Program-made: the position numbers and the translations under genes | DNA from: Sabellastarte sp. h YS-2021 | Lineage: Eukaryota; Annelida; Polychaeta; Sabellida; Sabellidae | Direction: 5' to 3' | DNA: 64,000 bases | Assembly: GCA_964017235.1 (NCBI GenBank) | Contig: OZ024935.1 | Span: 87,325,052-87,389,051, forward strand | In this document: positions 36,415-49,117 of the stretch, in pieces | Numbering within the stretch: position 1 is the stretch's first letter | How the letters are laid out: each line of letters opens with the position of its first letter | The notes under the pieces: model-generated | Told to the model about the DNA's origin: nothing | Seen by the model: the letters and a program-made list of their open reading frames with translations, nothing else | The model's database searches: none

Positions 36415-37190
36415 TCCGGTGCACAGAAAAAATGCCTCCTGGAAAAAATACCCCCTAGAAAATATACCTCCTAGAAAGAATGCCTCCTGAATATTTTTGT
36501 GATCAGGAAAAATACCCCCTATGAAAAAAGGTTATTTCAAGTATTATAACACTACAGGTTAACATTACAACTTCAGGGGCATCTTCATTTTTTCACTTGA
36601 GTCTTATAGTCGCCAATGCGTGTCAAAAATTCACAGTCTTTTACCCACTTTGCTTAGCTGTACAAAGGTACTTGTAAGATTTCTCTTGTAAGGTTTCGCT
36701 GGTGCTTCTCACTCTTTTGGCGGGCTGCTCATGCCTGGTTTACATTATCACAGTTGTCGTGTTTTTCTTGTAATTATATTTCTGTCCCTCCTAGTGCCTC
36801 TTACTGCGATCAGCTCCTAACAGAGGGGATAACCTATGTTGCAATTTGATAAGAATGCATATTGTAAACCATAAAGGCAACAACTATTTCATCAACAAAC
36901 CTCTCAGTCATAAATCCTGCTTTTAAACTGGTCCAGAGTACAGCTGAAGGGATACCCTTTCAAGAAGATATTTGTAATTTGTACTTTATGATATTGTACG
37001 TTCTGGTTTTGACTGTACATATTTGAAATTAACATGTTTTTGATATTATATATTATATTTTTCATATGTAACATGTTTACAAGTTGAAATAACTTTTTTT
37101 CCTCAGGGGGCATTTTTTTCCTAGTAACAAAATATCCAGGAGGCATTCTTTCTAGGAGGCATTTTTTCCAGGAGGCATTTTTTCCCCGGA
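36415..37190. mobile_element. MITE with ~110-bp repetitive inverted ends, copy 2
   Basis: The left end (36,415-36,540) and the inverted right end (37,080-37,190) share TCCGG, then three to four tandem-like words of the form AAATGCCTCCTGGAAAAAAT, then AGAAAGAATGCCTCCTG, ATATTTT and GTTATTTCA. Total length is 776 bases. The ends are thus both inverted repeats of each other and internally repetitive. The interior (36,545-37,080) is non-coding. A diverged relative lies at 22,900. No clear target-site duplication was seen. Confidence 0.8.
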
Positions 37191-38639
37191 TTCTGTATGT
37201 CCTACATCCTTTGGGAATGTTCTGGGAGAAGAGGTCTCAAGTGTAAGGGTACATTGACCACAGACATTTCTGTTTAAAATGTCATTAGTATCAGACTTTA
37301 GTATAAAACACTAATAGAATACAGTGGACTAAGATGCTTAAGAACTATTGTTTAAAATTACTGATTGTGCTTCAACTAAAAACTTAACAAAAACACTAAT
37401 AAAATCCAGTGAACCAAAGTGCTTAAGACTTTTTGTTCAAAAGTTAATTATTTTGCTTCATAGTTATTGCTTACAAGAAAAATCAAGTTACAAACAAGTC
37501 AAGCTATAGGGCTGGAAAAATGTTACCGGATGTATTGGGACAGAAACGTACGAGTTTATATATTGCAATATTTATGAATGATTTAGCAATTGAAATTAAA
37601 AATCTAGGCTTAGGAATAACAGTAGGAGATCATGATCCATTCCACAGTTGAATAATGCACAAAATTAAGACCAAACAAGTTACTGAACTTGTTTTAGCTG
37701 TGGAAAAAGTAGCCTAAGAACATATTTTAACAAAATACTGTGAACGCAATACTTTTCAAATTATAAGTGATTTAATACATGATTTCAGGAATTTGAATGC
37801 ATTAAAGTTTCAAAAGTTAATTTCCCACTTGAGGTAAAATTCATTAAATGTAGAAGTCTAAGTGAAATGGAAGAAAGTAAAATAAAACAATATACATTCA
37901 AAAGAACAGCATAAATATTCCACTTTTTTGTTCCACTTTTTGTTTCACACACACACATATATACATATCTATCTCTATCTATCATCTATACCACACACAA
38001 ACACTCTCTCCCTCCATTCACCCCCTACCCCTACTGAGGCCATTCTTTTTCACTTGCTTTTTATGTGCACTAAAGGGGAGCTGGGGGGTTCTTTCGGCAT
38101 AGAATGTGCCTCTTGATAGATATCACACAAAAGCAAATGCAGAGTTGGAGGAGGAAGAAGAAAAGGACAACTCATTCTTTTCCACTCAACTGGAGATACA
38201 TAAAATGCTGTACAAGAAAATTGTTTATGAGAAAGTGTAATCTTATATTGTGAAAGAAGTCAGGTCTATACATTTGACCAATTTACATAGTCTATGTGAA
38301 CAAGTAGGTAGATCATCAATTCCTTCTGCAAAAGTTTAATCAATTGAAGATTTTTTTTCCAAACCACACAATTCCAAAAGAATGTAATCAGAAGAATGTG
38401 GTTCTTTAATCTGCCCAAAATTGGGAATTTATATTATGTGAACACTGATTAGTTGCAATATGTTAATAACCACATCAGTACATCATAAGTACCTCATTTT
38501 TTTTCTTTGAAGATGTCAGACCTTCATAAACACTAGGAGATTAGGTTTGCCAGATAGCATAAATATTTTTAAGCATACATATGCCAGGTGTGGTTTTAGA
38601 AAATGTTAAAATAAATGAGTTGGGAGCAAGAAGTATATG
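37191..38639. other. unassigned DNA with a small microsatellite
   Basis: 37,948-37,985 has a CA run followed by TATC/TCTA repeats. Nothing else recognised. Confidence 0.4.
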
Positions 38640-40150
38640 TTTATCATGTTAAGATGGCCAAAGCCTCTTAAGTACAGGAATTTTAAGTGAAATGTTATAC
38701 AAAATCTTCCTTAAGTATAATCAATGTCAAGTTAAAGTGATGTTACTGAACAGTAAATCAGTTAGGGGCTGAAAACCCTCATTTTCACATTAAGATGGCC
38801 ATGACTGTACTTGTATTGGAACTCCAAGGTGGAAAGAAAATAAGAATGTCCCTATTGTTATCTTTAAAAGTGTACAAAATGTAACTGAGCTCTGCTGAAC
38901 AATACGTTAGCTGGAGATTAAAAACTCCACAATTTCACTGCAAGGTGGCCATAACTTCATCCATAATGGGACTTTAAGGTGACCATAAAATGAGAATGTC
39001 CCTTTTGTCATCCCTTATAAGTGTACAAATTTTATCTGAGGTCAGTTGAACAATAAGATAGCTGGAGGCTGAAAACTTCCTTTTTTCACTGAAAGGTGAC
39101 CATAACTTCATTCAGATTGGGACTTTAAGGTGACCATAAAATGAGAATGTCCCTTTTGTCATCCTTTATAAGTGTACAAAGCTTAGCTGAGGTCAGTTGA
39201 ACAATAAGATAGCTGGGGGCCAAAAACTTCCTTTTTTCACTGAAAGGTGACCATAACTTCATTCAGATTGGGACCTTAAGGCGACCATAAAATCAGAATG
39301 TCCTTTCTGCCAACCTTTATAAATGTCGTAAGTTTTATTGAAAAATGTACACATTAACTATGCTATGCTAAGATTAAAAACTCCACAATTTCACTGCAAG
39401 GTGGCCATAACTTCATCCATAATGGGACTTTAAGGTGACCATAAAATGAGAATGTCCCTTTTGTCATCCCTTATAAGTGTACAAATTTTAGCTGAGGTCA
39501 GTTGAACAATAAGATAGCTGGAGGCTGAAAACTTCCTTTTTTCACTAAAAGGTGACCATAACTTCATTCAGATTGGGACTTTAAGGTGACCATAAAATGA
39601 GAATGTCCCTTTTGTCATCCTTTATAAGTGTACAAAGCTTAGCTGAGGTCAGTTGAACAATAAGATAGCTGGGGGCCAAAAACTTCCTTTTTTCACTGAA
39701 AGGTGACCATAACTTCATTCAGATTGGGACCTTAAGGCGACCATAAAATCAGAATGTCCTTTCTGCCAACCTTTATAAATGTCGTAAGTTTTATTGAAAA
39801 ATGTACACATTAACTATGCTTAGGGCTGAAAAACACTACATTTTAAGTTTAAGATGGCCCTAATATTATTAATATTTGAATCATAAGGTAGAGTGTTCTT
39901 TTGATCTATGCCAATATCAATATATGTTAGATATTAAAAAAGATGGAAAAATAAAGGGGCCAGATGGTTTTATTCCAATTTGATGACTTTAGGGAGGCCA
40001 TAGCCCCAATAATATTAGCAGTTTAAGGTCACCATAAAGTCAGGATAATCCTTAAGTAAATCTTAATATATATGCCAAGTTTGGTTGTAAAAAGTGAAAA
40101 ACTAAGTGAACTGGAGGGTTAAAAACCACCATTTTGGTCATTACAGTGCC
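38640..40150. repeat. ~152-bp tandem repeat array with a 456-bp duplicated block
   Basis: Units contain AAGGTGACCATAACTTCATT, ACTTTAAGGTGACCATAAAA, AGAATGTCC and AACAATAAGATAGCTGG. The outer units are strongly diverged. The centre consists of a block 38,915-39,364 repeated almost perfectly at 39,371-39,820 (offset 456, three units each), so a whole trimer was duplicated recently. Confidence 0.9.
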
Positions 40151-41639
40151 CTTAAGTTTGCAGATACAGAGCTAAAATTTCGGCATGTGAAAGATTATCA
40201 AAAAGTAGCTGAATAAGTTATTCCAACAAAAAGCTGAAATCCTGACCATTTTTGAGATACAGATCAAATACCCATTTAAAAAAAATATGAAAATACAACG
40301 CCTCCAGTTCAAGCATCTATAGTCTAATTGATTAGAAAATCCTTTCCAACCTTGGAAATTCGGTCTAGAATGTACCTGATAAATTTTATAGCACAGGTGT
40401 GTGTGGTTTGTTCTGAAACACGATGACAAAGTGTTTTTGAAAAATGCTTAAGGTTACCTTAAGTAAAGCTTAAGGTCTGCGCAAAATATCCTCAAAAATT
40501 TTCCCACTCCTATAGTTTTTAAGAAAGATAAGAAGGAAAGAAAAATTTGGAAGGCCAAGAAGTTATTCAAGGGAGACCATAATCCTGTGGCGGCGGTGAT
40601 CAGTCGAACTTTGGTGAAAACAAATAAGCGTCCCTGATGGGCCACTTAATTATTGTGCTGAGTCAGAGTTTTTACCATCAATTTTCAAGAATTTTTTAGA
40701 CAATCACTTGTTCCACTGATGTAATGTCCAGTTTGGTGCTGGGTGCAAGGTTCCAATGGATAACACAATCAAATTGCAGATCAAGGCCAGTGGGGGATTC
40801 TGCCGGGTTTCCAGTTGGAATTTGTGCATCATTATCTCTTTGTTTCTTTATGTTCAATTTAATCTGGATGTTTCTTCTGTATCTGGAAGATGGGGCAATC
40901 TGCTCTGCAAAGGTCACTTTGAATTTCAATGTTTCCTGAGACATTGTGTTGGACTTAAAAATAAGAATACAAAAGGCAGGTATAATGCACTTGTATTGTT
41001 ATATTGACTTGCCAACCTTCAAATTTACACAGCAACTAAACACACCAGATATCCAGGACAAACCAAAATGGATAAACAGAAGATGTAGTTTTCAAAATTG
41101 ACTGTTAGTTAGTGGTACTATTTCATAGAATCACTCATTTCCATAGTCTTATTGTCATTAATGATGGCATTAAATTCAGCAGTCAGATTAGCAATGTGAA
41201 GTTGCAATGCAAGTTGATACATTAGGATTTTCACAGACAGGTCAAATGTAAAACGAAAAGATTAGATTTAAACCTATAGTTTACAATATTGCAATATATA
41301 ATATATGTACATTGTGAATGTGAACATTCAACAGTCAAAGTCATTGAATGTTTATATAGAATTAATAGGATACAACTGCACCAAGTAGATACTTTGAAAT
41401 ATGTGATTATATTTTAACATTTTCTTAATAAATCACCTTTGTTGTTATTTAACTTACAAATAAACCAGTGTGATAGCTGGACTTATGCATTTAATTTAAC
41501 ACTTACAGATTACTAACAAAAGCTGTCTTATGCAAAAAATATTACTATTAATATAGATTGCTAAATACAGTGTCACATTATCAGAAAAATCAACATGTTT
41601 ATCAACTGAAAAGTTGGTGTAAGTGTAAGATGGAAAATC
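40151..41639. other. unassigned DNA right of the 152-bp array
   Basis: 40,560-40,640 has GGCGGCGG and AAATAAGCGTCC words seen in other repeat flanks of the window. No coding evidence. Confidence 0.4.
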
Positions 41640-42040
41640 CCCAATGCAAAGTAGTTCTATACCAATAATCTGAGTGATACCAAATGCAAATAATCTGTGA
41701 TCTTATGACCCATTTGAAACACATAAAGGTTCAGAGGGTACTCTGACCAGATTTCTAGAGTCCCTGTATATGATTTCCTTTTACCTCCCTGTACATTCTA
41801 CAGTTCTAAAAGCAATGCCAAAAAGCAATAAATCTGTGATTTTACGAAGCCAGTTTGACCTTCGGGGATGATAGGGAAGAAATCTGACTGGCTTTCTAGA
41901 CTCTTTGTACAGAAAAACACAATCTGGGGTGGAGTGGAGGTGGGGGGCAGAGGCCAAAAATGAGTGTTTTCTTAGACTTTCTGCATAGGGTTTCCTATTA
42001 CCTATCAATGCATTTTATGGCTCTAAATGCCACAGATAAG
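41640..42040. repeat. degenerate ~140-bp tandem repeat, about 3 units
   Basis: AATCTGTGATCTTATGACCC (41,691) and AATCTGTGATTTTACGAAGC (41,828), each followed by an ACTCTGACC/AATCTGACTGG word and TTTCTAGA, then TTCCTTTTACCT/TTCCTATTACCT, mark units about 140 bases apart. Confidence 0.5.
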
Positions 42041-42299
42041 TATATAATAGGGGCTTTGATGAATTTAACTTTCTCATTGCTCCCTAGTATAAAACTGTCA
42101 TAAATTGCTCAAATCTGCTCCAACCAATCTCAAAATATTTTCAATTTGGGATTTTGATTTTATTTTCATGCATGTTAAATCACACTACCATGTAGTAAAC
42201 TAGAGATTGCGTCTTGACGCAGTGTATCCCCGGACGGGACATAGTTAAGGCGTGAATGTGTTGGGCTTGAGCCTGTTTCCTGGAGCACTAGGTCAGGAT

Positions 42300-44520
42300 T
42301 CTCCATAGTACCAGATTACTTCCAAAAGCTAATCACTAGTTGTTTCACTTATATCTGTCTTTAAAAATTACATTTCATGGATCCAGAAGATCCATATAGT
42401 GATCCGGATCACTTCCAAAATTCAATCATTTCATCCTTTTACCTTTCAGACATATTCTAAAAAATTCATCAAAATCTGTCCTTAAGTTTTTGAGTTATCT
42501 TGTACACAGACACATCTGGCAGCCTGGATCCACATGATATAGACAGTGATCCAGATTACTCCCAAAATCTAATCACTTGTTCTTTGTCCCATTTAAGACA
42601 TTTCCTGAAAATTTCATAAAATCCATTCATGACTTTCTGAGCTATTTGTCTTTAAAACTTACATTCAGGGATCCAGAACATCCAGATAGTGGTCCAGATC
42701 ACTCGCAAAATTGAATAATTTCTTCCTTTTACCACTTCTTCCTTTTACCATTTGTAACATATCCCGAAAATATCAAAATCCATCCCAAGATTAAGTTGCA
42801 GCCTGGATCCAGATGATCCAGACAGTGATCCAGATCACTCCTAAAATCTAATCACTTGTTGCTCGTACCATTTAGGCCATTTGCTGAAACAATTCATCCA
42901 TAACTTTTTGAGGTATCCGTTTTTAAAAATTACATTTCATGGATCCAGAAGATCCATAGAGTGATCCAGATCACTTCCAAATTCAATCATTTCATCCGTC
43001 TACCTTTTCAGACATATCCTGAAAATTTCATCAAAATCCGTCCATAAGTTTTTGAGTTATCTTGTACACAAACACATCTGGCAGCCTGGATCCAGATGAT
43101 CCAGATCACTCCCAAAATCTAATCACTTGTTCCTTGTCCCATTTAGGACATTTCCTGAAAATTTCATAAAAATCAACCCATGACTTTTTGAGGTATTTGT
43201 CTTTAAAAATTATATTTCATGGATCCAGAAGATCCAGATAGTGCTCCAGATCACTCACAAAATTGAATCATTTCTTCCTTTTACCACTTCTTCCTTTTAC
43301 CATTTGTAACATATCCTAAAAATATCATCAAAATATCATCAAAATTCATCCTAGAAATATGTTGCAGCCTGGATCCAGATGATCCAGACAGTGATCCAGA
43401 TCACTTCAAAAATATAATCACTTGTTCCTTGTACCATTTAAGTCATTTGCTGAAAATGTCATCACAATCCATCCATAACTTTTTGAGGTATCTGTCTTAT
43501 TACATTTCATGGATCCAAAAGATCCATATAGTGATCAGGTTCACTTCCAAAATTCAGCCATTTCATCCTGTTACCTTTTCAGACATATCCTGAAAATTTC
43601 ATCAAAATCCATCCATAAGTTTTTGAGCTACATTGTACACAAACACATCTGGCAGCCTGGATCCAGATGATCCACATAGTGATCCAGATCATTCCCAAAA
43701 TCTAATCACTTGTTCTTTGCACCATTTAGGCCATTTGCTGAAAATGTCATCACAATCCATCCATAACTTTTTGAGGTATCTGTCTTTAAAGATTACATTT
43801 CATGGATCCAGAAGATCCATATAGCGATCAGGATCACTTCTAAAATTCAACCATTTCATCCCTTTACCTTTTCAGACATATCCTGAAAATTTCATCCAAA
43901 TCCATCCATAAGTTTTTGAGCTACATTGTACACAAACACATCTGGCAGCCTGGATCCAGATGATCCAGACAGTGATCCAGATCACTCCTAAAATCTAATC
44001 ACTTGTTGCTCGCACCATTTAGGCCATTTGCTGAAAATGTCATCACAATCCATCCATAACTTTTTGAGGTATCTGTCTTTAAAAATTACATTTCATGGAT
44101 CCAGAAGATCCATATAGTAATCCGGATCACTTCTAAAATTCAACCATTTCATCCTTTTACCTTTTCAGACATATCCTGAAAATTTCATCAAAATTCGTCC
44201 ATAAGTTTTTGAGCTATATTGTACACAAACACATCTGGCAGTCTGGATGATCCAGACAGTGATCCAGATCACTCCCAAAATCTAATCACTTGTTCTTCGT
44301 CCCAATAAGGACATTTCCTGAAAATTTCATTAAAATGCACCCATATAAGTTTTTCAATTATCTGTCTTTAAAAATTAAATTTTCATGGATCCAGAAGATC
44401 CAGACAGTGATCCGGATCACTACCAAAATTTAATCATATCTTTCTTTTACCATTTTGCACATATCCTGAAAATTTTATCAAAATCCGTCTGTTAGTTTTT
44501 GAGTTATCTTATAGAGTTAC
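42300..44520. repeat. ~288-bp dimeric tandem repeat, about 7.5 units
   Basis: GGATCCAGAAGATCC recurs near 42,379, 42,668, 42,942, 43,222, 43,510, 43,805, 44,097 and 44,387. Midway in each unit is the related CTGGATCCAGATGATCCAGA, so each unit is a dimer of ~144-base halves. One half often carries the perfect palindrome GTGATCCGGATCAC. A conserved phrase ACATATCCTGAAAATTTCAT precedes AGTTTTTGAGTTAT. Confidence 0.9.
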
Positions 44521-44529
44521 AAATAGAGG

Positions 44530-44960
44530 GCCAAAAAGACCCTCAGTCAGGTACTTTGGCGGTCAGTGGATGACCTTCAATGAAGATCTGTAACCGGTAA
44601 GCCGGGAAGCTGGTACTCCATCACGTACTCAACCTCCAAAGTCATTTTCAATAGTTTCCATGCAATGTAATCAGCATTAAGTGTGAAAATATCTCCAAAT
44701 ATGCCAAAAATGACCCTTGGTCAGGTACTTTGGTGGTCAGTGGATGACCTTAAATGAAGATCTGTAACCAGTAAGCCTGGATGGTAGAAGTCCATCATGT
44801 ACTCAACCTCCAAAGCCATTTTCAATAGTTTCCATGCAATATAGTCAGAGTTAAGTGTGAAAATATCTCGAAAAAGGCCAAAAATGACCCTCGGTCAGGT
44901 ACTTTGGCGGTCACTGGATGACCTTCAATGAAGAGCTTCAAGGTCAAATTTCTGTATGGT
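44530..44960. repeat. ~173-bp tandem repeat, 2.5 units
   Basis: Starts at about 44,531, 44,702 and 44,878 with GCCAAAAATGACCCTCGGTC; each unit contains AGGTACTTTGGCGGTCAGTG and TTTTCAATAGTTTCCATGCA. Copies are about 90% alike by eye. Confidence 0.9.
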
Positions 44961-45276
44961 TACAGACGACATATATATGTATTATATATACCAGCCATAG
45001 GATGATCTAACTTTCTGTATATGAGAACTGGGCCAAAATGTGAAAAAATGGCCCAAATCTGACCTTTAAGTGGCCACCAGTGACCTTGAGATTGAAGGTC
45101 AAGGTCACCAAACAATAGAGTTTGTGGCATTGCCCATATATACCCACATACCAAATTTGAAAGTTCTAACTAAAATATTTTTTAAGTTATCGCGTCCAAA
45201 AGGAAATCTCTGCGGCGGGGGCGGCGGCGTGACCGTACTGAATCCTAAGTATCCTTGACTTTCGTCCGGGGATACA

Positions 45277-46577
45277 ATAAGTCATGTGGCTTTGATAAAA
45301 GTCCAAGGTTGAACATAAGCCTGTGTAGAAAAGTTTACCTGCATAAAGATATATGTGCTAAAATGGTAAGAAAGCACCTATGAATAAGGCAGATATTAAT
45401 GCGAGAGCATACTGCAGTAGTGGCAAGAAAACTTAACCCCAAAACAAACACATGCCCTTTCAGGGTTGCTTAATTAATATTATAATAATGCCCCCTGGTC
45501 ACACAACAGTCAATATTTCTGGTGGTTATAGATGACAGGCAAGACAGATTTGGAAGCATTCAGCTATGGTTGTCCTACAGAAGGCATCAGAATCAAGTAA
45601 GACAATGGACTGGTAAAGGGAAGTTTTCCAACAGTAAGGGTATTGTAAAGATATAATAAAAACACATTGATGTAACTGTAATCAAATAACTTGAATAGAG
45701 ACAAGAAAGAGACAGAATGACACAGAATTCTGTCGAAATGCAGCAGGTAAGCCACAGCAATAATACAACAATAACATGTGATTACTACTAATGACCTACA
45801 TACTCCATATGGCAGGTTGGCACATAAGTAGACAGACATCAGTGGTTTGAGGTATTTATATCACACAAGAACCAGTGGATGTAATCTCTACAAAGGTATA
45901 CCAGTCAGTGGTAAAATTTCACAGTGTAACTTATTTTCATAGTTTTATTATTATTGGTTTTGATCAGGAACCAATAAATACACTGAAAGTGAAATTTCAT
46001 TTGAAATTGTAATTGAATTTTGCACATTAGGTTTTTATAAATCCAGCTACAAAGAATTGAAACTGGGGACAACAACAGTACAATAGTTGAGCTAAGCTTG
46101 TATTCAGTTTAACACAGTAAAGGTACATTAAAGGTAAACCTAGCTACAAACCTTTAGCTATGGATTTCCTGCTGAAGAGAAGTGGAATCGGGGATGAGAG
46201 TGCAGCAGTAGAGTCAAGATTGCCAACAACTGAACACAGCAAGACACTGTAAATACATCATTAATATATAGTATGAGAACTGTAATCAAACTTATTTACT
46301 GGGGACACAGAAACAGACAAAATGACATGTAATAGGGAGGAAAGGCAGTGGGGGAATCAAAGCAATAACCATAAATAGCATCACAGATGCCCGTACCCCA
46401 CAGCCCAAGGGAAACAGCATTAGATGCCATTACATACAGAACTTACAGTGTAAGTAATGCAAAGGTACGAGAGCAAATAATACTTAAGAGAGACAAAATG
46501 TATGCAGCGGCAATTATCAGTACAAAAAAGTTCATAGCAAATGGAGACAGCATAGTAAGGTGAAAGTACATATATAC
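45277..46577. other. unassigned DNA with weak internal similarity
   Basis: Words such as CTGTAATCAAA...GAGACAGAATGACA (45,680) and CTGTAATCAAA...ACAGACAAAATGACA (46,280) recur about 600 bases apart, hinting at a very old duplication. No coding evidence. Confidence 0.35.
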
Positions 46578-46662
46578 CAATGATGCATTTGTGGCCAGAT
46601 GCAGAATGTATCCACTGGAAAAGGACAACTAACATGGTTTTGAAGATAAACAAAATATCTGA
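46578..46662. repeat. dispersed repeat, copy 2 (partner at 3,993)
   Basis: Matches 3,993-4,085 (GATGCATTTGTGGCCAGATG, then AAAAGGACAACTAACATGGT). Confidence 0.55.
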
Positions 46663-46689
46663 AGATGACAGCCAAGCTTCAGATAAGTT

Positions 46690-47460
46690 TCAGTTTTTCA
46701 GAGGTCCTAGAGGAGTAGTCCTTAGTACCCAGGGGTCAAAAATTTGCCTGAAATCACTCTCTTACAGTTTTTGAGATAAATGACATTTTCTAATTCTGCC
46801 AAATTCAAAGTGGCAACCGAAATTTGTAAAATTAATAATTTTTCAGATGTCCTAGGAGTAGCGAACTCAGTACCAAGGAGACCTAAAATTCGCCTAAAAT
46901 CACCCTATCTCTTATTGTTTTTCAGCTAAACAACATTTTCCATTTACGCCAAAATTCAAGATTGTTGCAAAAGTTAGGAAAAGTCTAAATTTTTCATAAG
47001 TTCTAGAGAAGCAGGCCTTAGTATCCAGGGTCCAAAATTCACCCAAAATTACTCTGTCTCTTATAGTTTTCAAGATGGCATTTTATATTTCCGCCAAAAT
47101 TCAAAATGGTGACAAATTTAGAAAAGTCTTAATTCATCAGAAGTCCTAAAAGAGTAGTCCTCAGTACCCTGAGGGTCCAAAAAAGTCCCTATTATCCAGT
47201 GGGGCCAGCATTTGCTCAAACTTGTTCTATCTCTTACAGTTTTTGAGATAATCAACATTTTCAACTTATGCTAAAATTCAAGATGGCATCCAAAATTCGG
47301 AAAACTCTTAATTTTTCAGAGTTTTAGAGGAGTAGTCTGTAGTACCCAAAGGGTCCAAAATTTGCCCAAAATCTATCTCTTAAAGTTTTTGAGATAAATG
47401 AGTTTTTTTCAATTTTTGCCAAAATTCAAAATGGTGGTTGAAATTTGAAAAAGCCTTAAT
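46690..47460. repeat. ~147-bp tandem repeat (AGTAGTCC family), about 5 units
   Basis: Unit starts TTTTTCAGAGGTCCTAGAGG lie at about 46,692, 46,839, 46,990, 47,133 and 47,312. Units include GGGTCCAAAATTTGCCCAAA, a TCTCTTA-AGTTTTTGAGAT phrase and CCAAAATTCAAGATGG. Strongly diverged; the fourth unit has an insertion. This is the first of the successive cores of the composite element reaching to 49,830. Confidence 0.8.
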
Positions 47461-47479
47461 TCTAGGAAAAATGACAAAC

Positions 47480-48430
47480 TAGTTATAAGCACTTTTAAGC
47501 TTGGCTATCCACATCATATATGACCACATCAGAATACTTCGAGCCCATATATTCCTATAGGTCAGTTTTACATCCTAACACTCTAGGAGCACTAATAAGC
47601 GAGTTATAAGTCCTTTCAAGTTTGGCTATCTTGACCTTGAAGAAGGGGCCCAAGGTCAAATCTGACCACATCAGAAGACTGACAACCTATGGTTTCCTAT
47701 TGGTTGGTTGACATCCCAAAGCTCTAGGACCAATAATAAGCGAGTTATAAGCACTTTTAAGTTTGGGTATCCTTGTATGACCTTGAAGGAGGGGCCCACG
47801 GTCAAATCTGACCATATGAGAAATTCACAGCCTATGATTACCTATAGCTTGGCTGACATTGCAAACCTCTAGGACCAATAATAAGCGAGTTATGAGCACT
47901 TTTAAGCTTGGCTATCGTTGTGTGACCTAGAAGGAGTTTCCCAAGACCAAATCTGACCATTCCAAAACTCTAAGACCAATAATAAGCAAGTTATAAATAC
48001 TTGTAAGTGTGGTTATCCTTGTCTGATCTTCTAGAAGGGATCACAGTCAAACCTGACAACATCAAAAGACTCCCAGCACATGATTTTCTATGGGTCAGTT
48101 TACATTCGAAACCTCAAGGACCAATAATGAGCAAGTTATAAGCACTTTCAACTTTGGCTATCCTCGTTTGACCTTGAAGGATGTTCCCAATGTCAAACCT
48201 ACCCAGAAGACTCCCAGCCCATGATTTCCTGTAGGTTGGTTTTACAGCTCAAACCAGTAATAAGTGAGTTGTAAGCACTTTAAAGTGTGGCTATCCTCAT
48301 TTGACCTTGACGAAGAGGCCCAAGCTCAAACTGACCACGTCACAAGACTCCCAGCCCATGATTTCCTATAGGTTGGTTTCACAGACCAAACCTCTTGGAC
48401 CAATAAGATGCGAGTTAAAATCACTGATCA
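47480..48430 (+). repeat. 147-bp-family satellite, ~7 diverged monomers
   Basis: AATAAGCGAGTTATAAGCAC recurs near 47,592, 47,735, 47,880, 47,984, 48,125, 48,260 and 48,400, each followed by TTTAAGTTTGG, TATCC, GACCTTGAAGGAGGGGCCC and GGTCAAATCTGACCACATCA. These are reverse complements of the 59,194 monomers. One unit is shortened by about 40 bases. Divergence among monomers is far higher than in the 59 kb array. Confidence 0.9.
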
Positions 48431-49070
48431 TAAAAAATGTGCATGGTGGCCATCTTGCTTTTGAAAATGAGGCAAGAATCAAGGTCAAATATCTGTAGGC
48501 GATAGAGGATATATTTATTTAGTAAAAATATCAACACTGAAGATGTTCAATAAATGAGAAAAAGCCTCAAAATGTATAAAACTCCATGGTTACCATCATA
48601 TAAACATCTGTGACAGCCATCTTGTTTTTCGAAATGAAGCCAAAGTATTTCTTGGCATGCTCTTTTAATGATAAATATGTACTTCAAATTTGAGAACTCT
48701 ATCTCTTATACTTTGTGCTCTAGAGGGGGTAATAGGTACATGTCTACACACTGCGCATGCTTCATGATAGACAAAGAAACACCTGTGGCGGCCATTTTGT
48801 TTTTCAAAATGAGGCCAAAAATATTCCCAGGCAAGCTGTTGTGATGATAAACATATCCAGCGAATTTGAGAACTCTACCTATAATACCTTCTACTCTAGA
48901 ATGGCAGGAAAAGGCCTTGCTAAAAGTTAAAAAAATCACCAATGTTGGCCATCTAGTTTTTCAGAATGAGGGCAAAAATATTCCCAGGCAAGATTTTGTG
49001 GTTATGAACACATCTGCAAGTTTGAGAAGTCTACCTATAATACCCTAGGCTGTAGAGGGTAACAAGAAAA
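48431..49070. repeat. ~160-176-bp tandem repeat, about 4 units
   Basis: GGCCATTTTGTTTTTCAAAA-type starts lie near 48,445, 48,612, 48,788 and 48,948; units share ATGAGGCCAAAAATATTCCC, GGCAAG, TTTGAGAACTCTACCTATAA and a TAGAGGGTAA end. Confidence 0.85.
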
Positions 49071-49117
49071 TCTCTACTCACTGTGGCAGTGGCGTACTCA
49101 CGTGTAATCCATTGTGT

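Larger units (their letters stand above)
42223..45276. mobile_element. tandem-core element with matching inverted ends (pearl-like)
   Basis: TGTATCCCCGGACG at 42,223-42,236 is matched by its exact reverse complement at 45,263-45,276. Between them lie a short left flank, a 288-bp tandem array (42,300-44,520), a ~173-bp tandem array (44,530-44,900) and a right flank with GGTCAAGGTCACC and a GC-rich GGCGGGGGCGGCGG patch just inside the right end. No coding sequence. The plan of inverted ends around a tandem-repeat core recalls the 'pearl' elements described from bivalves; family membership was not tested. A perfect GCGTC TT GACGC hairpin lies just outside the left end. Confidence 0.65.

Noticed and set aside
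37948-37985. Regulatory element in the CA/TATC run
   Set aside because: A simple microsatellite with no other supporting signal.
42300-44520. CRISPR-like array
   Set aside because: The units are ~288-bp direct repeats without short identical repeats and unique spacers; the genome is eukaryotic.
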